Source: Oscillospiraceae bacterium
Lineage (GTDB): Bacteria; Bacillota_A; Clostridia; Oscillospirales; Oscillospiraceae
Reading direction: 5' to 3'
Length of the DNA stretch: 10,541 bases
NCBI GenBank assembly: GCA_017540945.1
Contig: JAFYAB010000045.1
Coordinates: forward strand, 1 to 10,541
In this document: positions 4,870-10,541 of the stretch, in pieces
How the letters are laid out: every line of letters starts with the position of its first letter
Numbering within the stretch: the stretch's first letter is position 1
Translations under genes and position numbers: made by a program
The notes under the pieces: model-generated
Told to the model about the DNA's origin: nothing
Seen by the model: the letters and a program-made list of their open reading frames with translations, nothing else
Database searches by the model: none

Positions 4870-5331
4870 ATGATCGAGCGAATCACAGACAAGGATCGGA
4901 AGGAGCATATCGCGCGGCTTATCCTGCTGGCCCTGCCCGAATGGTTCGGTATCCCGGAGAGCACGCGGGCCTATATCGAAGCCAGCCGGGAGCTGCCCTT
5001 TTGGGCCGCGTTCGAGGATGGAAATGCCGTCGGGTTTTTGGCCCTGAAGGGGACCGGGCCAAAGACCGTGGAGCTCCACGTCATGGGGGTGCTGCCGGAA
5101 TATCACCGGCGCGGGATCGGCGCCGGTCTGTGGGAGGCGGCAAAAGCATACGCCAAGGCACAGGGATACCTGTACGCCCAGGTGAAGACCGTGGCGAGCG
5201 GCCATTATCCGGAATACGACCGGACCAACGCGTTTTACCGTGCGATGGGATTCGAAGCGCTGGAATGCTTTCCGATCCTGTGGGACGCCCGGAATCCCTG
5301 TCAGGTCTATGTGCAATACCTTGGAGGCTGA
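4870..5331 (+). CDS. GNAT family N-acetyltransferase, paralogue of the GNAT at 234-704
   Basis: A 153-residue single-domain GNAT. The acetyl-CoA loop is RGIGAG (R81 to G86) after 'VELHVMGVLPEYHR'; the C-terminal part reads 'YPEYDRTNAFYRAMGF'. By eye it shares more than half of its residues with the minus-strand GNAT at 234-704, including LPEWFGIPE near the N-terminus and the FP.LWD..NPCQ.YV end, so the two arose by duplication or were acquired twice. ATG at 4870 follows GAGAGGTG. It starts 13 nt after the previous GNAT and its last codons contain the ribosome binding site of the phosphatase gene that follows. Substrate unknown; the long conserved N-terminal motif suggests both copies use the same kind of acceptor. 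Confidence 0.92.
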   Translation: MIERITDKDRKEHIARLILLALPEWFGIPESTRAYIEASRELPFWAAFEDGNAVGFLALKGTGPKTVELHVMGVLPEYHRRGIGAGLWEAAKAYAKAQGYLYAQVKTVASGHYPEYDRTNAFYRAMGFEALECFPILWDARNPCQVYVQYLGG

Positions 5332-5335
5332 TTTT

Positions 5336-5797
5336 TTGGGGAAAAGAATTCTGTTTGTCTGCCACGGGAATATCTGCCGCAGCCCGATGGCGGAGTTTGT
5401 TTTGAAGGACATGGTAAAAAAGTGCGGGCTGGAAAAGGAATATGAGATCGCCTCCTCCGCCACCAGCCGGGAGGAGATCGGCAACCCGGTCTATCCCCCC
5501 GCCCGGCGGAAGCTGGCGGAGCACGGGATCGGCTGCGCGGGCCACCGCGCCCGGCAAATGACAAAGTACGACTACGGGTACTATGATTGGATCGTCTGCA
5601 TGGATCACGCCAACGTCCGCAACGCTTCCCGGATCACCGGCGGCGACCCACGGAACAAGATCCGCCTGCTGCTGGACTTCACCGACCGGGCGGGTCAGGA
5701 GGTGGCCGATCCCTGGTACACCGGCGATTTCGATGCGACCTGGCGCGACGTGACCGAGGGCTGCGCCGCGCTGCTGGAGCAAACCCGAAACACATAA
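5336..5797 (+). CDS. Low-molecular-weight protein tyrosine phosphatase
   Basis: A 153-residue cytoplasmic phosphatase of the low-molecular-weight type, which removes phosphate from phosphotyrosine (or phosphoarginine in YwlE-type members) through a phospho-cysteine intermediate. The P-loop C9-H-G-N-I-C-R15-S lies right at the N-terminus as expected (C-x5-R-S), with the second Cys (C14) that protects the nucleophile. The general acid is D125 in the 'DPW' motif ('VADPWYTGDF'). Length is normal. No ATG is present at the right place; the frame's earlier ATG at 5240 would add about 32 foreign residues from inside the GNAT gene. The TTG at 5336, 8 nt after GGAGG (5323-5327), gives the correct N-terminus, so I call a TTG start. 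It begins 4 nt after the GNAT stop, with its ribosome binding site inside that gene. Confidence 0.93.
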   Translation: MGKRILFVCHGNICRSPMAEFVLKDMVKKCGLEKEYEIASSATSREEIGNPVYPPARRKLAEHGIGCAGHRARQMTKYDYGYYDWIVCMDHANVRNASRITGGDPRNKIRLLLDFTDRAGQEVADPWYTGDFDATWRDVTEGCAALLEQTRNT

Positions 5798-5845
5798 GGG
5801 CCGAACCCGAAGCGTGCCGAAGCATGCCCGCGTCGGCCCTGTCCA
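5797..5845. repeat. Degenerate copy of a palindromic intergenic repeat
   Basis: AGGGCCGA (5797-5804) pairs perfectly with TCGGCCCT (5833-5840), and inside lies a second hairpin GCGTGC/GCATGC (5812-5817, 5822-5827) with a CGAA loop. The right part, 5823-5845, matches 9943-9965 at 19 of 23 bases, including the flank TGTYCA, so it belongs to the same family as the perfect inverted repeat at 9934-10004. It fills the gap between the phosphatase and the next gene and could act as an RNA hairpin in the operon transcript. Confidence 0.7.
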
Positions 5846-5862
5846 TGGAAAAGGAGTCTGCA

Positions 5863-6606
5863 ATGATATTCAAAACCGGAAACGGCTGGCGCTGCTGTTA
5901 TGACCCGGAGACCGGCCTGTACACCGCGGAGGTCGGGGGCGGGCCCAATCATGATCTGTTCGAGATCACAAAGGAGATCTTTGACCGGGTGGACGATCCG
6001 GACCTGGAATGGCCCACGCGCCTGATCCACGAGGGCCGGCATCTGTATATGGCGGTGGACGACCGCTGCGGCCCGCCCTACACGGTGATCCTGGATACAG
6101 ATTATCAAAAGCTGTGCCCCTGGGCGAAAACCAGCGTGTCGGGAAGGGTCTGGGATGAGGATCTGACGGACGCCGCCGTGGAGGTCTTCGCCTCCGAGGC
6201 CGCCAACCGGCCCCAGCGCCGCGCCAAAAGGGCGGCCCGGGAGAAGAAAAAGGCGGAAGAAGCCGCGGCTCAAACAAAACAGAAGGACGCAGACCCGGAA
6301 GTCCCAGCGCAGTCCGCCGCGGAGCGCTCCGCCGCCGCGGAAACGCGGGACTACCGCCGCCTGACCCGGTATCTGCCCGTCCTGGAGACGGACGAGACCC
6401 TGTATGACGCCGAAAACGGCTGCAGCGAGGTCCTGTTCCGCTTCGCGGAGGATCTGGATCTCGCCTTTGAGAAGGAACCGGACAACGAGATCCTGCAAAG
6501 GCTGAAACGGATCATCGATCAGGAGAAAACCGAACCCGGCTTTCTCGTTCAACATCTGCAGGAGATCCTCGGCGGCCTAATAGAGCTGGAGACGCAGAAG
6601 AGCTGA
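5863..6606 (+). CDS. Hypothetical protein with two domains and charged linker
   Basis: A 247-residue soluble protein of unknown function. The N-terminal part (about 1-112) looks like one alpha/beta domain: 'WRCCYDPETGLYTAEVG', 'LFEITKEIFDRV', 'LYMAVDDRCGPPYTVILDTDY'. A linker of about 50 residues (115-163) is very rich in Ala, Lys, Glu and Arg ('KRAAREKKKAEEAAAQTKQ') and may form a helix or coiled coil. The C-terminal part (164-243) is helical ('LTRYLPVLETDETLYDAENG', then 'EILQRLKRIIDQEK'). No signal peptide, membrane segment or catalytic motif is visible. ATG at 5863 with GGAG 6 nt upstream is preferred; an in-frame ATG at 5845 is an alternative without a better site. It follows the phosphatase after a repeat hairpin and probably ends the operon. 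Confidence 0.8.
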   Translation: MIFKTGNGWRCCYDPETGLYTAEVGGGPNHDLFEITKEIFDRVDDPDLEWPTRLIHEGRHLYMAVDDRCGPPYTVILDTDYQKLCPWAKTSVSGRVWDEDLTDAAVEVFASEAANRPQRRAKRAAREKKKAEEAAAQTKQKDADPEVPAQSAAERSAAAETRDYRRLTRYLPVLETDETLYDAENGCSEVLFRFAEDLDLAFEKEPDNEILQRLKRIIDQEKTEPGFLVQHLQEILGGLIELETQKS

Positions 6607-6607
6607 C

Positions 6608-6733
6608 GGTCCGGGTCAGCCCGACCTTCCGGGGCTGGTTTTCCGGTTCCGCGGCGAGATGCAGATCGCCCGTTTCTGGCTGACGCATCCCGGCGTGACG
6701 GTCAACGGAATCATGACGAAGATGGGACTGTAA
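6608..6733 (+). pseudogene. Possible C-terminal gene remnant
   Basis: Between two intact genes, a frame with no usable start upstream reads GQPDLPGLVFRFRGEM then QIARFWLTHPGVTVNGIM and ends at TAA 6731-6733. Codon composition is gene-like and the sequence looks like the tail of a real protein rather than noise, but I cannot assign it. It could be translated from the ATG at 6659 as a 24-residue peptide, but no good ribosome binding site precedes that ATG. Confidence 0.25.
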
Positions 6734-6775
6734 ACAGGAGGATAACAGAAACGCTTTTTTGAGGAGGAAATGAGA

Positions 6776-7090
6776 ATGAGCCCATTTGCAATCATCGTCC
6801 TTGGAGTGGTCGCTGCCGTTGCCGCTTATATGGCCTATAAGATCTGGATCACGAAAAAGAACGGGATCGAGGCGATGGCGGTCGTCACCAACATCACGGA
6901 AGAGACAACAATGGATTCGGACGGCTCCAGCACGTCCTATACCTACTATGTGCGCTATACCACAGCCGACGGGGTACAGCAGGAAGCCAAGATCGCCAAC
7001 ATGGGTTTCAAAAAAGGACCGGAAGTCGGCGACCGGATCAGAATCAAGTACCTGCCGGAGAAGCCGAACGCGGCGGTATGGATCCGCTGA
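6776..7090 (+). CDS. Small membrane-anchored DUF3592-like protein
   Basis: A 104-residue protein with one N-terminal membrane segment (about 4-24, 'FAIIVLGVVAAVAAYMAYKIW') and a soluble beta-rich domain resembling DUF3592: 'GIEAMAVVTNITEETTMDSDGSSTSYTYYVRYTTADG', then 'EVGDRIRIKYLPEKPNAA'. That family has strands with A.V......Y.YYVRY...DG followed by [GD]..V.I.Y.P..P. The domain probably faces outward or lies at the membrane; function is unknown. Two start codons are close: the ATG at 6770 is only 2 nt from GGAGG (6763-6767), the ATG at 6776 is 8 nt away, so the second is chosen. It stands alone between debris regions, with a hairpin about 115 nt downstream. Confidence 0.8.
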   Translation: MSPFAIIVLGVVAAVAAYMAYKIWITKKNGIEAMAVVTNITEETTMDSDGSSTSYTYYVRYTTADGVQQEAKIANMGFKKGPEVGDRIRIKYLPEKPNAAVWIR

Positions 7091-7205
7091 AGACAAACCT
7101 GTCAATCGGATAGTTCTCTGATTGCCAAGTGCGCCTCGGCCACCCGCAGCCTCCGATCATTCCCTATACGCCTACGACACAGACCCATGTTCGAAAGCGA
7201 AATCC

Positions 7206-7241
7206 AGCGGCGCAGACTGAATGCTATCAGCCTGCGCCGCT
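7206..7241. terminator. Hairpin, terminator-like
   Basis: AGCGGCGCAG (7206-7215) pairs perfectly with CTGCGCCGCT (7232-7241), and the stem goes on with CTGA/TCAG (7217-7220, 7227-7230) after one mismatch, leaving a 6-nt loop. The sequence after it on the plus strand is only moderately T-rich (ATTTATCAT), so termination efficiency is uncertain. It sits between the DUF3592-like gene and the end of the broken hydrolase and could serve either. Confidence 0.55.
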
Positions 7242-7256
7242 ATTTATCATGTCAAT

Positions 7257-7571
7257 CTCTTCGTCCAGGTCGATCTTATGATAGAAGACGCTCCCCGGGT
7301 CTTCGTTCTGCGCCAGCATGTAGTTGAGGGTCGTGATCGTCGTTTTCCCGGAGCCCGTGCCCTTGTCCTGGCTGCCCACGACGATGAAGCCCCAGGAGGC
7401 GAACAGCTCGAACTGTGGCTCGTATTTCGTCGCCTTGCCGCCCGTCCCGTTCACCATCAGGATCATGGGATAGGGTTTGCCGGAGCATTCCAGCTCCTGC
7501 GGATAACACACCGTGTATTTTTTGATGGGGTCCTCCGCCTTGGCGGTGAACTTCTTCGCCGACACTTCTAC
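7257..7571 (-). pseudogene. Alpha/beta-hydrolase fragment, truncated at both ends
   Basis: About 105 residues match the early part of a dienelactone-hydrolase or chlorophyllase-like alpha/beta hydrolase: 'KKYTVCYPQELE', the strand and oxyanion turn 'YPMILMVNGTGGKATKYE' and 'FASWGFIVVGSQDKGTGSG', then 'NYMLAQNEDPGSVFYHKIDLD'. In such proteins KID.. is followed by the nucleophile strand with GHSQGG; here the frame leaves the family at that point and stops at 7227-7229. The catalytic Ser, Asp and His are therefore all missing. At the other end the frame runs on beyond 7571 to an ATG at 7640, but that extension is antisense to a TetR fragment and is not hydrolase-like. It is a dead remnant. Confidence 0.7.
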
Positions 7572-7751
7572 CGCATTATGACCCCGTCCGACCGGGAGAT
7601 GGACACCCTGAGCAGCTACCGGGAGAAGTTCTGCGCCCACGGACTCTACGGCCTTCCGGACGAATGGATCAAACGGGACTTCCGGGAGACCCCGGAGGAG
7701 ATGGGGGAAACGATCCGGCAGATCGTGCCGGGGATGGGAAGCGGGACATAA
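7563..7751 (+). pseudogene. C-terminal fragment of a TetR-family regulator
   Basis: The last 62 codons before TAA at 7749-7751 read like the ligand-binding C-terminus of a TetR/AcrR regulator: 'HFYRIMTPSDREMDTLSSYRE', then 'FCAHGLYGLPDEWIKRDFRETPEEMGETIRQIV'. The pattern 'YG.[LY]G...EWI......[ET]PEE[LM]......I' is typical of TetR C-terminal domains. No N-terminal helix-turn-helix is present: upstream the frame crosses directly into the antisense of the hydrolase fragment. It begins where the hydrolase fragment ends, in divergent orientation. It cannot bind DNA as a regulator and is a pseudogene. Confidence 0.65.
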
Positions 7752-7929
7752 AACCGAGCTTTGTACGGGGAAAGAACGCAGGCGCGGGCAATGGCTCCTT
7801 CGCCGTTGCAGATCAAGCGGCTCGGCGCGGCCGGAGACGCGAGAAAAATAAGATTTGGATCAGAAACGCTGAAATAACACGCCTGAAAATCCAGATCTGA
7901 ACAATATCCGGATTCCGGCAGATTCTTTG

Positions 7930-7964
7930 TTGACACGGACCGGATCAAGTGATATATTAATATA
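7930..7964 (+). promoter_or_regulatory. Strong sigma-A-type promoter with palindromic -10 region
   Basis: A perfect TTGACA (7930-7935) is 17 bp from TATATT (7953-7958). The -10 box is the left half of a perfect 12-base palindrome TATATTAATATA (7953-7964), a possible operator. It is the best promoter in the window and lies about 230 nt upstream of the GNAT-hydrolase gene. The 170 bases before it (7752-7929) contain nothing I can assign. Confidence 0.8.
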
Positions 7965-8005
7965 CGGAGGGTCCGCGGGAGCGGGCCGGAAAGGAGCGTA
8001 CACCG

Positions 8006-8032
8006 ATGATCCAGAAGGGCTTCAACGACTGA
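8006..8032 (+). CDS. Possible leader peptide of 8 residues
   Basis: ATG at 8006, 9 nt after AAGGAG (7991-7996), opens the frame MIQKGFND and stops at TGA 8030-8032. The ribosome binding site directly follows hairpin 1 and the stop codon lies just before hairpin 2. This position is what one expects of a leader ORF that senses ribosome stalling, as in leaders of antibiotic-resistance genes. The codons contain no run of one amino acid. It may equally be a chance ORF. Confidence 0.35.
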   Translation: MIQKGFND

Positions 8033-8113
8033 TAACTGAATACAGGCGCAGAACAGACAGGAGGGGTTTCCCTCCCGGTTTGGTGCGCCATTCCAGTAAC
8101 TTTCGATGGTAAG

Positions 8114-8160
8114 AACCGCAGGATGCAGCCATACGGGAGCTGCTTCGCTGCGGGTTTTTT
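8114..8160 (+). terminator. Rho-independent terminator in the leader
   Basis: CCGCAG (8116-8121) pairs with CTGCGG (8148-8153), and inside it GCAGC (8125-8129) pairs with GCTGC (8139-8143). Six Ts follow at 8155-8160. It lies 30 nt upstream of the start codon of the fusion gene and downstream of the strong promoter at 7930, with no other good promoter between, so transcripts must read through it to express that gene. Confidence 0.75.
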
Positions 8161-8189
8161 ATACCCTTTTATCATGGAGGAAAATAAAA

Positions 8190-9929
8190 ATGAATATTAC
8201 ATTGAGACCCGTTGATAAAAACAACCGCAAGGCCGTTCTGGCCCTCTCCGTCCGGGAGGACCAGCCCTTCGTGGCGTCCAATAAAACGTCTCTGCGCCAG
8301 GCCGACGAGGCTAACGCGGAGCAGCCCGGCGTGGCCCGGCCCTTCGCCATCTACACCGGCGACAAGCTTGTGGGCTTCTGCATGTTCGCCTTTGACCCGG
8401 AGGAGGAAGACGAGGACGACCGCTACTGGCTCTGGCGCTTCATGATCGACAAGGACGAGCAGGGCAAGGGCTACGGCCAGGCCGCCCTGCAGGAGATCAT
8501 AAAGTATTTCAAGGACAACGGGGCGGACCGGCTCTATCTGTCTACCGAGCCGGAGAACGAGCGGGGCCTGCACGTCTACCACAAGGCGGGCTTCCGGGAG
8601 ACCGGCATCATCGGCGACGACGAGGCCGTGCTGATGCGGATGCTGAAGGGCCCCAACAAGCTTGTTAAGAATTGCTATGGCGTCGATGTGGACAAACGTC
8701 TGCGGATCCACGGAAAGAAGGGTTATGGCGTCAGCATCGCGGTCCAGGACGGAGAGGAGGATTTCCTCACGTACTGCGCCGGCAGCGGCCGCTTCGGGCA
8801 GGATTTCCCGGTGAACCCGGACATGCTGTTCCAGGCGGGCTCCGTATCGAAACCCATGTTCGCCCTGACCCTGCTGCGCTACGTGGACAAGGGCCTCATC
8901 GACCTGGACGCGGACATCTCCGGCATCGTGCCGGAATTCGTAAAGAAGGGCTCGATGACCTTTTCTGCCCTGCTCAGCCACACGGCGGGCTACAACGTGC
9001 ATGGCTTCCCCGGCTACCGGGCGGATCACGAACCGCTCTCCCTGGAGGACGTGCTGAACGGAAAGGGCGTCACGCCGAAGCTCCGCCGGATCCGTCCTTA
9101 CGGCAAGCAGTTTATCTACTCCGGCGGCGGCGTCACCCTGGCGCAGCTCGCCTTTGAGCGCATCACCGGCACGACCCTGCGGGAGGCCTTCCAAACCGAG
9201 GTCGCCGAGCCTCTGGGCCTGAAACACACCGGCTATTTCCAACCCCTGGACGAGGAACTGATCGAAAATGCGGCCTTCGGCGGCAGGCTCGGGATCAAAG
9301 AGGATCCCGCCCACGGTTATCACTATTATCCCGAGCACGCGGCGGCGGGCCTTTGGACCACGCCGACGGAGCTGGTCAAGCTCGGACTGGCCCTTTCCAA
9401 GAGCTACCGGGAAGGCGGCTTCCTGAAGAAAGAGACGGCTCGGCGCATGCTGACGCCGGTCATGGACAACTACGGTCTGGGCATTCACAGCTTCCGGGGC
9501 GACGTCGGCTATCATGACGGATGGAACGAGGGCTTCCTGACAACCTGGATATTCTCCCTGCGGGAGGATCTGTGCGCAGCCGTGATGTTCAACCGGACCA
9601 CGGAGGAGCTGGATTGGGAACAGTCGAAGATCGCCCTAGAGATCTTCCAGACCGTAGAGGAGGACGCTGCCGACGCGCCGGGCAAACGGAGTCTGAAAGC
9701 CCTCTGCGGAAAATACGAGCATCCCGAAAACGCTGATTTCTGCGTGGACGAGGTGTTCCTGCAGGATGGAAAGCTGTATGCGAGGTTCCTTGACGCGGAG
9801 GACGGCGCGTTTACCAGTCAGCTCTATCCCATCGGGAAGAAGACCTTCGGCCGCAAGGGCGGCTTCGCCAAAATCATCTTCGGCGAGGACTGCCTGACCA
9901 TCGACGGAACCACCTGCAAGAAGCTTTGA
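8190..9929 (+). CDS. GNAT acetyltransferase fused to a beta-lactamase-family serine hydrolase
   Basis: A 579-residue fusion. Residues 1-152 are a GNAT of the spermidine/spermine-acetyltransferase look: 'YWLWRFMIDKDEQGKGYG' with the acetyl-CoA loop QGKGYG (91-96) and 'ERGLHVYHKAGFRETG'. Residues about 170-490 are a class-C-beta-lactamase-like serine hydrolase with S218-V-S-K221 (nucleophile and base, SxxK), Y310-S-G in place of the usual Y-[SA]-N, and H442-D-G (HxG in place of KTG). Residues 500-579 look like the small C-terminal beta domain often found in these hydrolases. No signal peptide: the enzyme is cytoplasmic. ATG at 8190 with GGAGG 9 nt upstream marks the start at the GNAT; the open frame back to 8106 crosses the terminator. 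Such hydrolases include esterases, amidases and D-amino peptidases; the substrate is unknown. Confidence 0.93.
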   Translation: MNITLRPVDKNNRKAVLALSVREDQPFVASNKTSLRQADEANAEQPGVARPFAIYTGDKLVGFCMFAFDPEEEDEDDRYWLWRFMIDKDEQGKGYGQAALQEIIKYFKDNGADRLYLSTEPENERGLHVYHKAGFRETGIIGDDEAVLMRMLKGPNKLVKNCYGVDVDKRLRIHGKKGYGVSIAVQDGEEDFLTYCAGSGRFGQDFPVNPDMLFQAGSVSKPMFALTLLRYVDKGLIDLDADISGIVPEFVKKGSMTFSALLSHTAGYNVHGFPGYRADHEPLSLEDVLNGKGVTPKLRRIRPYGKQFIYSGGGVTLAQLAFERITGTTLREAFQTEVAEPLGLKHTGYFQPLDEELIENAAFGGRLGIKEDPAHGYHYYPEHAAAGLWTTPTELVKLGLALSKSYREGGFLKKETARRMLTPVMDNYGLGIHSFRGDVGYHDGWNEGFLTTWIFSLREDLCAAVMFNRTTEELDWEQSKIALEIFQTVEEDAADAPGKRSLKALCGKYEHPENADFCVDEVFLQDGKLYARFLDAEDGAFTSQLYPIGKKTFGRKGGFAKIIFGEDCLTIDGTTCKKL

Positions 9930-9933
9930 GCCC

Positions 9934-10004
9934 GTAGGGGCCGATGCCCACATCGGCCCTGTTCACGATTCGCAACGCGGGCCGATGTGGGCATCGGCCC
10001 CTAC
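9934..10004. repeat. Perfect 26-bp inverted repeat (palindromic intergenic element)
   Basis: Arms 9934-9959 and 9979-10004 are exact reverse complements around a 19-nt centre. Each arm is itself nearly palindromic (GGCCGATG CCCA CATCGGCC), so DNA or RNA could form either one long stem or two short ones. The arm ends are GTAGGGGCC. Just after the right arm CCCCTACAA occurs twice in a row (9998-10006, 10007-10015), perhaps a trace of insertion or slippage. It fills nearly the whole gap between the two hydrolase genes and may also act as a terminator-like stem, although no T run follows. Confidence 0.9.
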
Positions 10005-10033
10005 AACCCCTACAACCTGAAATGGAGGTACAT

Positions 10034-10541
10034 ATGGATAAACATAGTATGATGAAGAAATTGGCCCAGGCGTTGAACGAAAAGGACGTGTTCAACGGGG
10101 CGTGGCTCTATGCCGAACACGGCGAGATCGTCTCCAAGGGAACCCTCGGCTTCCGGGACCCCGAGAACACTCTGCCCATCACGGAGGACACGATCTTCCA
10201 GCTGGCTTCGGTCAGCAAGACGTTCACGTCGGCGGCCGTCATGCTGACCGTCCGGCAGGGGCTGCTGTCCCTGGACGATGAAATTACAAAATACTTCCCG
10301 GAGATCCCCTATCCCGGCGTGACAGTCCGGCATCTGCTGTCCCACACCGGCGGCATCCCCGATTACTTTGACGACGCGGACTGGTTCATCAGGATCTGGC
10401 AGGAAGAAAAGCGGGTCCCCGGCAACGATGAGATCCTGCGCTTCCTCCGGGAAACCAAGGCGAAGCCCTATTTCGCCCCCGGGGAGGGCCTGCACTACTC
10501 CAACACCGGCTTCAACCTGCTTGCCCTGCTGGTGGAGCGGC
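10034..10541 (+). CDS. Beta-lactamase-family serine hydrolase, 3' end outside the window
   Basis: The first 169 codons of a second serine hydrolase of the class-C beta-lactamase / penicillin-binding-protein-like family. S59-V-S-K62 is the SxxK motif, Y155-S-N157 the YxN motif, and 'VTVRHLLSHTGGIPDYF' (about 96-112) the typical LLSHTSG-like stretch; the HxG motif would lie beyond the window. No signal peptide or lipobox is seen at the N-terminus (MDKHSMMKKLAQALNEKD), so it appears cytoplasmic, unlike true beta-lactamases. ATG at 10034 follows GGAGG (10024-10028). It lacks a GNAT domain and is separated from the fusion gene only by the inverted repeat; the two hydrolase domains are related but not recent duplicates, since they share mainly the family motifs. 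Confidence 0.92.
   Translation, partial: MDKHSMMKKLAQALNEKDVFNGAWLYAEHGEIVSKGTLGFRDPENTLPITEDTIFQLASVSKTFTSAAVMLTVRQGLLSLDDEITKYFPEIPYPGVTVRHLLSHTGGIPDYFDDADWFIRIWQEEKRVPGNDEILRFLRETKAKPYFAPGEGLHYSNTGFNLLALLVER

Larger units (their letters stand above)
7970..8160 (+). ncRNA. Structured leader RNA, possible attenuator or riboswitch
   Basis: Between the promoter and the fusion gene the transcript can form, in order: hairpin 1, GGTCCGC/GCGGGCC (7970-7976, 7981-7987) closed by a GGGA loop of GNRA type; an 8-codon ORF; hairpin 2, outer stem GGCGCA/TGCGCC (8045-8050, 8084-8089), large internal loop, inner stem GGAGGG/CCCTCC (8060-8065, 8070-8075) with GTTT loop; then a terminator. CGGTT (8076-8080) can also pair with AACCG (8114-8118) of the terminator, so alternative folds are possible. 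This layout fits control by premature termination, or alternatively a separate small RNA of about 200 nt. It does not match a riboswitch class that I know. Confidence 0.55.

Noticed and set aside
7221..7751. A single 176-codon plus-strand gene
   Set aside because: Only the last 62 codons resemble a protein (TetR C-terminus). The first part is antisense to the hydrolase fragment.
8100..8160. T-box riboswitch
   Set aside because: GATGGTAAGAACCGC is only loosely like the T-box word AGGGTGGNACCGCG. No stem I features are apparent and the downstream gene is not an amino-acid gene.
8172..9515. Very long minus-strand open frame (447 codons) opposite the fusion gene
   Set aside because: It is the antisense shadow of a GC-rich gene with clear motifs on the plus strand. 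Its translation is Val/Leu/Ala/Gly/His-rich with no recognisable domain.

Overview
The window looks like chromosomal DNA of a GC-rich member of the Clostridia (Bacillota), probably a gut Oscillospirales-type organism. Three things suggest this: strong GGAGG-type ribosome binding sites, AT-rich sigma-A promoters set in a GC-rich coding background, and the protein families present (small DUF1801/DUF1905/DUF5655 proteins, many GNAT acetyltransferases, serine beta-lactamase-like hydrolases, a 23S-IVP-type four-helix-bundle protein). The lineage is inferred from style, not from a marker gene.

Layout. (1) 234-1838, minus strand: a compact four-gene operon (DUF1801 with zinc knuckle, DUF1905, DUF5655, GNAT) with its own promoter (1883-1911) and a Rho-independent terminator (169-212). 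Positions 1-168 hold nothing I can assign. (2) About 1860-3400: an AT-richer, gene-poor accessory patch. It contains a tRNA-3'-end-like scar, a strong hairpin, an array of short GTGAAAT/ATTTCAC motifs separated by mini-hairpins, a four-helix-bundle gene directly behind that array, and a decayed transposase-like start. (3) 3408-6606, plus strand: a tightly packed run consisting of a Bcp-type peroxiredoxin, an Imm32-like small protein, a small Cys-containing protein, two GNATs, a low-molecular-weight protein tyrosine phosphatase and a hypothetical protein. The second GNAT is a clear paralogue of the GNAT in the minus-strand operon. (4) 6607-7760: a small DUF3592-like membrane protein flanked by debris, including an alpha/beta-hydrolase fragment and a TetR C-terminal fragment joined back to back as if one deletion removed both 5' ends. 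(5) 7930-9929: a strong promoter and a structured leader (GNRA hairpin, 8-codon ORF, second hairpin, terminator) in front of an unusual GNAT plus serine-hydrolase fusion. (6) 9934-10004: a perfect 26-bp inverted repeat related to a second, degenerate copy at 5797-5845. (7) 10034-end: a second serine hydrolase, cut by the window edge.

The genes do not form one pathway. Most are small, sporadically distributed enzymes (acetyl transfer, peroxide reduction, phosphotyrosine removal, amide or ester hydrolysis), as in an accessory stretch of a chromosome. The items most worth attention are the repeat array with its four-helix-bundle gene, the leader plus fusion enzyme, and the two-copy palindrome family.
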